Below the pieces are notes generated by a model, which was not told the origin of the DNA, did no database searches, and saw only the letters and a list, made by a program, of their open reading frames with translations. Below are positions 42,833-50,836 of a DNA stretch of 56,484 nt, in pieces. Origin of the DNA: Nitrospirota bacterium (GTDB lineage: Bacteria > Nitrospirota > Thermodesulfovibrionia > Thermodesulfovibrionales > SM23-35); contig JACAFF010000014.1 of assembly GCA_013388455.1 (NCBI GenBank), positions 1 to 56,484 of the forward strand, in the 5' to 3' direction. The translations under genes and the position numbers were made by a program. Position 1 is the stretch's first letter, and each line of letters opens with the position of its first letter.

Positions 42833-44654
42833 AATGATCTCCTTAACTTTATTATAAATCGTCTATAATTTCTCTCACGATTATTTTCCTCTTGATTCTG
42901 AGCCCAGTATTCTGCGCTGAGATAGACCTTTGCAACCCTATAACTTAAAGATATTTCATACTCTCTTACTTTTCTGTCGAAGCCTATATCATAGTTATAC
43001 CACATTTCTCTCCACCAGGATAAAAGACGCAGTCTTCTTGAAAAAGGAAAATTAAACTTGACTTCATAAAAAGTTTTACTTGAACCTATAGAGTCAATTT
43101 CGCCAAAATTATAACCAGACCTTAAATTTAAGGTTGCTCCTTTTCGACCAATCGGATAAAAAATTTGACCAAGAAAAACATAATAATTTTTCTCAATCTC
43201 TGTTTTCAGCATTGAGGATTCAAAATAATCATAGCTATAGTCAAAATATTTTTTGGGCCGTTCTTTACTTGATGAAGAGTTATAATATTCAACTTCTAAA
43301 GACCAGGGTGCCTTTTTGAGAGCTCTGCCTCTTACTCCAAGCGTGAAGGTATTTGTCATGCTTTCATATTTACCTTCTTTTACTTCCATATCTTCAAAAT
43401 AAAAATCATAAGGATATTCCTCTTCATAAATTTTAAAAGTCCCATTCAGTATGTGAAAACTATATGATAAATAAATAGTCCCCCATCTATATTTTCTTGT
43501 TGTAACTTGCAAGTTAATTGAATGTTGTGTGTATTCGCCTTTTAGTTCATTATTTCTTTGTATAAAATTATAATATGTGTATAAATGATACTTTTTGAAG
43601 GGTTTAGAATAATTTAATGAAGCAAATATTGAATCAAATTTGTATTCGTTTTCTCGCTCGTTAATAATACCGTAATTCATTGATAGAGAAGAATAAAGGT
43701 TTTTAGCAAATCTATAAGTAAAAAAACCCCGAATTTCTTCTCTCTCGGATTCATTTTTAAGAATATCTGTTTTATTCTCATATTTTTCATAGATATAATG
43801 ATATTCGTGGGAAAAATTCTTCCATTTATGGGCCTGTAAGTTGGTATATATCCCGAAGTTTTTAGAAGATTCCTGATTAGAAGATTCTTGATCATAATAT
43901 TTAAAAAAATTTACAAATTTAAATTTTTTTAAATCTGTATTAGTGTATATATTTGCATATTTATTTTCTCGGTTATCTTTTTGTGTTTGTATATCAGAAT
44001 ATCCAAAATTAAGTGAATACTGGGTTCGTAATTTATTAAGTATGCCGCGAATATTTAAATAAAATGAATCAGAAGTTGTTTCTCTATCAATTTTTCGAGA
44101 GGGTGGTGATTCGATATTCATATGGTAATATTCAAAACGGATGAGGGGAAGTTTTCTAAGATTTATACCGAGGATAGCTCCATAATTTATTATTTTCATA
44201 TCATAAATACTGCCATCTCCATAAATACCACCGAACGAATAGTCAGAGATTGTTGCATATGTTGTTAAATTAATTGGTCGATATGGTAAAAAGACAGCAG
44301 AAAGTTCATAAATATAACTATCTGAATGTGGTTTGAATTGAGAAGTTGAATCGAGGGTTTTTTCGTCTATAAATGTAAAGCGTGAAGAAAATACTAAAAG
44401 TTTTGGATGAATTAAAAAGCCCTTCAGGCCTAAACCATATTCTTGTTCAAGAATAGAATAACTACTTTCATATTTTCGATTATTTTTTACTGTGATATTA
44501 TAGTCTTTATAGGTGAGCTCTATGCTACTTTCAATAGTAAATTTACGCGGATAAGAGATGCGCATTTGAGCATTTGTATCTTTTTTAAATAAGAATAATT
44601 CGCAAATAAAAACAAGACATAAAAGTAATAATAATTTTTTTTTTCTTTTAACAT
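42829..44654 (-). CDS. Outer-membrane beta-barrel protein, start interrupted by a poly-A frameshift
   Basis: The 578-residue contiguous frame from 44565 is a run of alternating Tyr/aromatic strands (TLNLRSGYNFGEID, YEISLSYRVAKVYLSAEYWA, LTYKDYNITVKNN), ending in F as outer-membrane barrels do. That frame lacks a signal peptide. Just upstream, in the same frame, lies LLLLLCLVFICELFLFKKDT then NAQ, but its only ATG (44654) is out of phase across a run of ten A. One more A restores MLKEKK plus a perfect signal. Barrel size and neighbours suggest an MtrB/porin-type conduit. Phase variation, transcriptional slippage or an assembly error may explain the shift. Confidence 0.75.
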
Positions 44655-44662
44655 TACACTTT

Positions 44663-45688
44663 TTATGTTTGTTCCTTCAGATACTGAAATACTTGAACTC
44701 TTCTGTTAAAAGTGTCAGACACATAGACCTTATCGTTTTCATCAATATATAACCCTGACGGTAGATAAAATTCTCCCGGTTTTCGCCCACCACGACCAAT
44801 CCATAGAAGGAGTTGACCATCTTCATTAAAGATTTGAAAGTTATTGAAAGCTGCATCAACTACATAAATATGACCCTCTGAGTCAACTCCAATACCGTGT
44901 GGTCTTGAAAAGTATCCTGATGCATCACCTAATTTCCCGAATTTTTTGAGAAAATTTCCATTGGAATCAAAAATTTGCACTCTAAAATTGAAACCATCGA
45001 CAACATAAAGTCTTGATTTATTATCAATCGCTAAGTAACTTGGAAAATTGAATTCGCCATCAAGACCACCACGTTTCCCGATATTAAAAAGGAATTTTCC
45101 ATTCTTGTCATACACTTTAATAATATGTGCTCTTGTATCTGATACATAAAGTCTCTCTGTTTTTTCGTCATATGCAAGCCCTGAAGGGCCTATAAATTCG
45201 CCAGGAGCACCAATTGTAATAATAATATTATCCTTATTTTTATCAATACCGAAAACCTGTTTTAGTCTCGAATCAGAAACAAAAATGATTTCTCTTTTAT
45301 TGTCTATTGCAATACCAACTGGTCCTGCAAGAGAACCAAATCCTAAAAAACGTAATGTTTTTTTCTCAAAATCGAAAACAAATATTATACGCAACTCAGA
45401 ATCTGCAACATAAATATTACCTGCTTTATCTGCTACGACACCATTAGGTCTCCGCAGGCGTTCAACTTTTTCTTTGCCTATTAAGAAAGTCATAAGTTCT
45501 CCAAGTCCACCAAAATCTTCCTTGCTCGCCCATTGACTGATCCATTTTATTCTTGCTTTTTCAGGTGGCTTAGGCCATACAAATTCTCCATCTGTAGAAA
45601 ACTGAGTCTTAATTTGCGATGGTGAACAGCAGGTGAAAATCAAAAATATTGTTCCTGTAATGGTAAGAAAAATAATTCTTTTTAACAT
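44663..45688 (-). CDS. NHL-repeat lipoprotein, second copy
   Basis: Protein of 341 residues with lipoprotein signal (MLKRIIFLTITGTIFLIFTCC). The mature part begins FVWPKPPEKARIKWISQWAS, then six NHL blades with LYVSDTRAHIIKVYDKNG and IYVVDAAFNNFQIFNEDG. It is clearly paralogous to the protein at 41759; the shared WP-PP-x-A-x-I start probably docks to the same partner. It lies between the 11-haem cytochrome and the barrel gene in one minus-strand operon. Confidence 0.85.
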   Translation of the reverse strand: MLKRIIFLTITGTIFLIFTCCSPSQIKTQFSTDGEFVWPKPPEKARIKWISQWASKEDFGGLGELMTFLIGKEKVERLRRPNGVVADKAGNIYVADSELRIIFVFDFEKKTLRFLGFGSLAGPVGIAIDNKREIIFVSDSRLKQVFGIDKNKDNIIITIGAPGEFIGPSGLAYDEKTERLYVSDTRAHIIKVYDKNGKFLFNIGKRGGLDGEFNFPSYLAIDNKSRLYVVDGFNFRVQIFDSNGNFLKKFGKLGDASGYFSRPHGIGVDSEGHIYVVDAAFNNFQIFNEDGQLLLWIGRGGRKPGEFYLPSGLYIDENDKVYVSDTFNRRVQVFQYLKEQT

Positions 45689-45712
45689 TTCTTCCTCAAA
45701 ATATTATTTAGA

Positions 45713-46660
45713 TCAGTAATATTTGTGACAACGTTGACATATATTTTCTATCAAGAATAATTTTCTAAAGTTTGAGCTGTGTGGCTCATGACAGCTTACA
45801 CAAGTTAGCTCTTTCCCTGGATTTTCAGGATCAAAAACCTCAATCATTCTGCTTGGATTATTAGGATCAGGAATTTTTTTTGGTTTCCCAGGAAAATTCG
45901 GATCTGTTACACCTCTAACAGGATGATATTTCCTTTTAGACCCTCTTGTAAAAGCAGCTGTGATGTGCCCGCCTGTTGCCTGGGGTGTGTGACAGGTTAC
46001 ACATGCATCGTTTACATGAGATTTATAAATTAAAGAAGGATTGTCTGATACATGTGGAATGTGACAGCTTGTGCAACCTCCTGGCATATTTATTATCTTA
46101 TGTATATTTTTTTTTGTAAATTTTGACTTATCATGGCATGTATAACATAATTCAGGTTGATTTTTTAACAGAATTTTATCAACTTCAGATGCATGTGGTG
46201 TATGACAACCATTGCACATGCCTACTAATGTATGGCCTGATTTTCCATTTTTGAACTTTGCTTCTTCATGACAGTTATAACAGAGACCGGGTATATCTTT
46301 GAGAAGAATCTTTTGAAAATTTGATTGATGGGCATTGTGACAGCCTGTGCACATTCCAGATGAAACCGGCGTATGAACTGATTTTGCTTTAAACTTTGTT
46401 TCATCATGACAATCATAACAAAGTCCAGGCATATCTTTGATAAATTTTATGCTGTCTTTTTGATCAGGATGGCTTTTTCCCTCAACAGTTCTATGACATG
46501 CTTGGCAACCGAGTCCTAAAGCAGCATGGACGCTCTTTGCAGGTGTCTTCAAATCGACATGACATTGTAAACATGATTGTTCTTCTGAATAAACGATTTT
46601 TGAGATAAAAGTCAGTAAGATTGGAAACAATAAAAGGCAAAAAAGTTTACAAAATTTCAT
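45713..46660 (-). CDS. Multiheme cytochrome c, 11 haem motifs
   Basis: Exported protein of 315 residues (signal MKFCKLFCLLLFPILLTFIS). I count eleven CxxCH motifs from CLQCH to CQRCH, most as repeats of LCYDCHDE-like and MCTGCHNAH-like pairs spaced about 35 residues apart, the doubled CxxCH pattern. It is the first gene of the barrel/NHL/cytochrome operon and probably carries electrons toward or across the outer membrane. A segment after haem 9 (KRKYHPVRGVTDPNFPGKPK) lacks haem motifs. Confidence 0.87.
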   Translation of the reverse strand: MKFCKLFCLLLFPILLTFISKIVYSEEQSCLQCHVDLKTPAKSVHAALGLGCQACHRTVEGKSHPDQKDSIKFIKDMPGLCYDCHDETKFKAKSVHTPVSSGMCTGCHNAHQSNFQKILLKDIPGLCYNCHEEAKFKNGKSGHTLVGMCNGCHTPHASEVDKILLKNQPELCYTCHDKSKFTKKNIHKIINMPGGCTSCHIPHVSDNPSLIYKSHVNDACVTCHTPQATGGHITAAFTRGSKRKYHPVRGVTDPNFPGKPKKIPDPNNPSRMIEVFDPENPGKELTCVSCHEPHSSNFRKLFLIENICQRCHKYY

Positions 46661-46851
46661 TTGTATATACCCTCATTAAGTATTTAAAAAAAATCAAAAA
46701 AATAAAAGTTTATAATTTACTTTAATAATAGATAAGTTAAAAGTCAATAACTACCATGTAGTTCAATTTATATTAATACTAAAGTTCATTCAAATTAAAA
46801 CTATAGTTGTAATTTAAAATTACCTGTAATCAAAATCCAGCGATAAAAATC

Positions 46852-46926
46852 GTCATTGCGAGTGAAACGAAGCAATCTATTCTCTTATAGTGAGATTGCC
46901 ACGCACCCTCTGGTGCTCGCAATGAC
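46852..46926. repeat. CTCGCAATGAC-type palindromic element
   Basis: Perfect 11-base arms, GTCATTGCGAG (46852-46862) and CTCGCAATGAC (46916-46926), enclose an inner imperfect pair (AGCAATCT and AGATTGCC). It is preceded by the ATCCAGCGATAAAAAT core also seen elsewhere in the window. This is a typical small intergenic palindrome. Confidence 0.75.
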
Positions 46927-46961
46927 CGAATAGATAAGTTTTTATTCTGATTAACAAAAAT

Positions 46962-47003
46962 AAAAAACTCCCAGGAGTAAATCATCAATTTACTCCTGGG
47001 AGT
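46962..47003 (-). terminator. Rho-independent terminator of the dodecahaem cytochrome pair
   Basis: A perfect 16-bp stem (46967-46982 with 46988-47003; core CTCCCAGGAGTAAAT) with a five-base loop is followed, on the minus strand, by a run of T (46962-46967). It stands 19 bases after the stop of the gene at 47022. Confidence 0.85.
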
Positions 47004-47021
47004 CGCTCGATTCAAAATATT

Positions 47022-47939
47022 TTACTTTGCTGCGGATTTAGACGGAAGGTCATGCACATCTACATGACATTGCAAACAGTTAGGGAATTTTTTAAGTACC
47101 ACCTCGCCGTGTGGTTTTCCGTGGCATTCCTCACATTTTGGGATATATCTATGTTTGGAATGACACTGAGCACAGGCGACCTGTCTGTGTTTGCTTGCAC
47201 TTCCTTCCAGTTTCTTATACACAGGTGCATGGCAGGCACCACAAACATTATTCGGCGTAGTTTGAGGATAGGCTATTATCAAAGGTGAATGTGCAGGATG
47301 GCATGAGAGACAATCTTTGTCAACCTGTTCCGGTGTATGTGGTTTGTGACATTGCATGCAGGATGGAATTAAGCCATGTTTGCTATGGTGGCATACTGCA
47401 CATGCAACTTTTGTATGTTTGCTTATATTTTTCTGAAGTTCCTGCCCAACTTGTGCATGACAATCTCCACATGTTTTAGTAAACTCCGCACTCATTGCCA
47501 TCTGTGTTTTAGGAGCATGAGGGTTTGAATGACACTGAGCACATGCTGCAAACTTTTCGCCGTGAATAAGTCCATGACAGCCTTCACATTTTGGCATTAT
47601 CTCTTTCCAGTTCTGTTTGATTGGATTATATGCGTGAAATTTCTCATGACATTGAGTACAGTCAAGTTGATGTTTCCCGCCTTCATTCTTTATCTGGCTG
47701 AAGACAGAGTAATGACAGCGACCACATTCCGATGTGCTGAGAGGCTTAATTTCCATAGCATATGGTGATACTGGCTCGGCTTTTGCTGGTTCAGGTTGTG
47801 CAGTTGCTTCTTGTTGTTGAGGAGCTAACTGTGGCTGTGCTGCTTCAGGTGCTACTGGTTGAGATGCGCATGCATAAATGATCATTGCGAGAAGAAAAAA
47901 AACTGTAGTAAGTAAAAGTGCCTTTTTTTTGGTTTCCAT
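47022..47939 (-). CDS. Multiheme cytochrome c lipoprotein, 12 haem motifs
   Basis: Protein of 305 residues with lipobox (MIIYACASQ, Cys at about 24) followed by a Pro/Ala/Gln-rich linker (about 25-60) and twelve CxxCH motifs (CGRCH to CLQCH). It is a paralogue of the gene just upstream (47943): both share CMQCHKPH/CMNCHKPH, DCLSCHPAH/DCLTCHPAH and the late KCEECHG/TCETCHG blocks in the same order. The lipid anchor and linker suggest it sits at a membrane surface while its partner is periplasmic. A strong terminator follows. Confidence 0.88.
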   Translation of the reverse strand: METKKKALLLTTVFFLLAMIIYACASQPVAPEAAQPQLAPQQQEATAQPEPAKAEPVSPYAMEIKPLSTSECGRCHYSVFSQIKNEGGKHQLDCTQCHEKFHAYNPIKQNWKEIMPKCEGCHGLIHGEKFAACAQCHSNPHAPKTQMAMSAEFTKTCGDCHAQVGQELQKNISKHTKVACAVCHHSKHGLIPSCMQCHKPHTPEQVDKDCLSCHPAHSPLIIAYPQTTPNNVCGACHAPVYKKLEGSASKHRQVACAQCHSKHRYIPKCEECHGKPHGEVVLKKFPNCLQCHVDVHDLPSKSAAK

Positions 47940-47942
47940 TAC

Positions 47943-48788
47943 TTATTTTACCTCCTTTCCTAAGGTATGTGCACTTAAATGACATGCATTACATTTATCA
48001 AATTGTGCAACCATAGCAGGTGGATGAGGTGTTCCGTGACATGTTTCGCATGTCGGAACCATTTTATGTTTATCTTTGTGGCAGAAGACACAGGCAAAGG
48101 CAGAATGTTTAGTCTTAGAAGCTAAAAGTTGATCAGATATTGACTGATGACATGGAGCGCAGAATTTTGAAGGCATATCCTGACCATAAGTGATTGTCAT
48201 AGGCTGATGTGCAGGATGACAAGTCAGGCAGTCTTTATTCAGCATTTCTTCTGTGTGAGGTTTATGGCAGTTCATGCACGAAGGGACTTCTTTATGTGCT
48301 TTATGACACATGGTGCAGGCAACTTTTGTATGCAGGCTCGGATAGTTTTTTAACTCACTACCTTGTCCTGGATGACAGGTAAGACATGGATCGGTTAAAT
48401 CCATTGCCAGTTTCATTTCAAGAGGGGCGTGTGGATCCGAATGGCAACTATTACAGTTTGGAAGCTCGTAATGGGGTTTCCCAGCATGGCATTCATTACA
48501 GGCAGGAATAATATTCTCTTTACTGACCATTGGTGGATGTCCTCTGTGGCAGTCCATGCAGCTTACAGCAGTTTTATGTTTACTGCCTTTACTATCAACA
48601 GTCTCCTGAACCTTTGGATGACATTTTATACAGTCTGAAAGCCCAAGCTGAACTGGCTGCATCACTGCTTTTTCCTGTGCATAGCTTTCCATCTGGTATG
48701 AGGATGTTAAAAAAGAAATTGATAGGATAAATACAAGTATCAAAAGGATTGGCCAGAAGGAGAAATATCTTTTGAAAAATTTCATCAT
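47943..48788 (-). CDS. Multiheme cytochrome c, 12 haem motifs
   Basis: Protein of 281 residues with an N-terminal hydrophobic segment (FWPILLILVFILSISFL), which is either a signal peptide or a membrane anchor, and twelve CxxCH motifs (CIKCH to CNACH). The haem-bearing part aligns motif by motif with the downstream lipoprotein paralogue, three bases away, so the pair arose by tandem duplication. It may pass electrons from the inner membrane to that lipoprotein. GGGGG-rich ribosome site (AAAAAGGGGG) lies before the ATG. Confidence 0.87.
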   Translation of the reverse strand: MMKFFKRYFSFWPILLILVFILSISFLTSSYQMESYAQEKAVMQPVQLGLSDCIKCHPKVQETVDSKGSKHKTAVSCMDCHRGHPPMVSKENIIPACNECHAGKPHYELPNCNSCHSDPHAPLEMKLAMDLTDPCLTCHPGQGSELKNYPSLHTKVACTMCHKAHKEVPSCMNCHKPHTEEMLNKDCLTCHPAHQPMTITYGQDMPSKFCAPCHQSISDQLLASKTKHSAFACVFCHKDKHKMVPTCETCHGTPHPPAMVAQFDKCNACHLSAHTLGKEVK

Positions 48789-48862
48789 TATACCCCCTTT
48801 TTAATTAACAATTGTCAAGTAATAATAACCCAAATCCAGCGACATATACTTTAGTAATCTGG

Positions 48863-48909
48863 ATTCCTGCTCCCCGATTATGACCTGCGGGGACAACCTT
48901 CGCAGGAAT
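48863..48909. repeat. ATTCCTGC inverted repeat
   Basis: Outer arms ATTCCTGC (48863-48870) and GCAGGAAT (48902-48909) and inner arms CCCCG (48872-48876) and CGGGG (48888-48892) form a nested hairpin in the divergent gap between the 12-haem cytochrome and the spermidine-synthase-like gene. An ATCCAGCGA core lies about 20 bases before it. Confidence 0.6.
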
Positions 48910-49012
48910 GAAACTTTTAGTTCTCTCAAAATTTACTACAAGCCTTGGTTTTCAGCATACACTTATACCATCTTTATCCTTTATATGTCAAGGAAAAAAA
49001 TGATGCATATCA

Positions 49013-49041
49013 TTGAAAAAGTATTTAATTTTAAATTAAAT
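49013..49041 (+). promoter_or_regulatory. Promoter candidate giving a leaderless mRNA
   Basis: TTGAAA (49013-49018), a 17-base spacer and TTAAAT (49036-49041) place initiation at about the ATG (49048). No ribosome site precedes this ATG. Confidence 0.4.
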
Positions 49042-49047
49042 TAGTAA

Positions 49048-50631
49048 ATGAATTATATTGTCCTTATAGCTTTTGGTTTTTCAGGTGCTGCAGCCCTTAT
49101 TTATGAAGTAGTCTGGACAAGAGCACTTTCGATCATTTTAGGCTCCACGACATATGCATTGTCTACAATGCTTTCAACTTTCATGGCAGGTCTTGCAATA
49201 GGTGGATTTATTGGTGGAAGAATTGCAGACAGAAATAAAAATCTTTTGATTACCTTTGGATTGCTTGAATTGGGTATAGGTATTTTTGGACTCATTACGA
49301 TCCCTCTTATACATTTAATGCCACCCCTTTATTTCAAGATTTATAAAATGTTTCATCTATCCCCTACCGTATATTTTATATTTCAATTCATTTTATGTTC
49401 AGCTATTATGCTTATCCCTACAACATTAATGGGTGCTACATTTCCGGTAGTGAGTAAAAAAGTTACAAGCTCTATGGATGAAATTGGCAGGTGGGTGGGA
49501 AGTGCATACTCTTTTAATACATTCGGTGCTATTATAGGTTCATTTTCAGCAGGCTTCATTTTAATGCCAATCTTTGGAGTAAAATTAGCAGCTATAATCG
49601 CAGCTTGTTTGAATATTACTGTAGCTTTTACAATGACATTATTATCGAAAGCGCGTCTCAAAGGCTCTATTATTGCTGGTTTGGTATTGCTCATTTTAAC
49701 TCCACTCTTTTTAACACTAATTTCAAGGGAAGAAGAATGGCCAATAACATATTATATAGCCCAGCGCTACAAAAGTTACTCGCAGATAAAAGAAGAGAGA
49801 AAAGATTCAGTTGTTCTTATGGATAAAGATTTTATGGAGGGTAGGGTGAAGGCGTGGAGAGATAAAGATGGATTTCTTGTATTACAGGTTGGTGGTAAGA
49901 TAGAGGGTTCTTCATATATAGATATGGTTAATACCCTTTTACTTGCGTATCTTCCAATTGCTTCCCATGGTAATCCACAATCTTTTCTTACAATCGGACT
50001 TGGTGCAGGTATTACCCTGCAGGCAGCTAAACAACATGTTAAAGAAATGCATCTTGTGGAAATAAACAAAGGAGTTATCGAAGCTGTTGAAAGATTTGGG
50101 CATCCAGGCTTATTGGATAATGTAACTATTTCGATAAATGATGCAAGAAATTTCCTCTTGTTGACAGATAAAAAATTCGACATTATATCTTCAGAGCCAT
50201 CCTATCCTACAGAGTCTTCGGTAGGTAATCTTTTTACTAAGGAGTTCTATAAAATTGCAGCATCAAAACTTAACTCAGGTGGAGTTTTTTGTCAATGGTT
50301 GCCTTATTATCAGTTAACTGATAATGATGTAAGTATGATGGTAAAGACTTTTGGGTCTATATTTGATTATGTTTATGTCTGGGCAGTAAAGCACTCTCTT
50401 GATCTGCTACTTGTTGGTTCTAATGAGCCTTTTAAATTCAACGCGGATGAAATAATAGAGCGAGTTCATACCCTTAATAAAGGCAAATTCCCACTCATAT
50501 TTGTGTTATCCAAAAATCCATTACAGATTAAGGAATTTTTATCAAATAATTCAAATATTCCTTTAAATACTGATGATAGACCTTTGCTCGAATTCCATGC
50601 AGCCAAGAATCTGCTTACAGGAGTTTTTTAG
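49048..50631 (+). CDS. Membrane-anchored spermidine synthase-like protein
   Basis: Protein of 527 residues. The first ~215 residues have about seven transmembrane helices (IVLIAFGFSGAAALIYEVVW, LIPTTLMGATFPVVSKKV). The C-terminal half is a spermidine-synthase/SAM-methyltransferase fold: FLTIGLGAGITLQAA (about 312-326, glycine-rich loop), LVEINKGVIEAV (about 336), ISINDARNFLL (about 358) and DIISSEPSYP (about 374). The polyamine-binding details are not clear, so the true substrate is unknown. No ribosome site is visible. Confidence 0.8.
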   Translation: MNYIVLIAFGFSGAAALIYEVVWTRALSIILGSTTYALSTMLSTFMAGLAIGGFIGGRIADRNKNLLITFGLLELGIGIFGLITIPLIHLMPPLYFKIYKMFHLSPTVYFIFQFILCSAIMLIPTTLMGATFPVVSKKVTSSMDEIGRWVGSAYSFNTFGAIIGSFSAGFILMPIFGVKLAAIIAACLNITVAFTMTLLSKARLKGSIIAGLVLLILTPLFLTLISREEEWPITYYIAQRYKSYSQIKEERKDSVVLMDKDFMEGRVKAWRDKDGFLVLQVGGKIEGSSYIDMVNTLLLAYLPIASHGNPQSFLTIGLGAGITLQAAKQHVKEMHLVEINKGVIEAVERFGHPGLLDNVTISINDARNFLLLTDKKFDIISSEPSYPTESSVGNLFTKEFYKIAASKLNSGGVFCQWLPYYQLTDNDVSMMVKTFGSIFDYVYVWAVKHSLDLLLVGSNEPFKFNADEIIERVHTLNKGKFPLIFVLSKNPLQIKEFLSNNSNIPLNTDDRPLLEFHAAKNLLTGVF

Positions 50632-50836
50632 AGTGAATAAAGAAAGATTGTTTTGGGGCTAATGCCCCTCGCAATGGCATACACCACCTCTCCATCCTTG
50701 GTAATGGGTGAATTAAGTAATTCTAAGCCATAGCTTGATTGTGTGGAAGTAGCATCAGGTGACAAAACATAAAGGGCTTTATTATAATTAGTTAATTAAA
50801 GATAATCAAATTGTTCATTATTAGTATCAATATATT

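Larger units (their letters stand above)
46661..47021. other. Intergenic stretch with repeats and terminator
   Basis: About 360 bases separate the 12-haem lipoprotein gene from the 11-haem cytochrome gene on the minus strand. The first half is AT-rich and should hold the promoter for the downstream operon, though no strong consensus is visible. It also contains a CTCGCAATGAC-type palindrome (46852-46926) and a terminator (46962-47003). No gene is supported here; an open frame at 46830-47015 consists of repeat and terminator sequence. Confidence 0.6.

Noticed and set aside
46830-47015. 61-codon minus-strand open frame
   Set aside because: It is composed of the palindromic repeat and the terminator stem.
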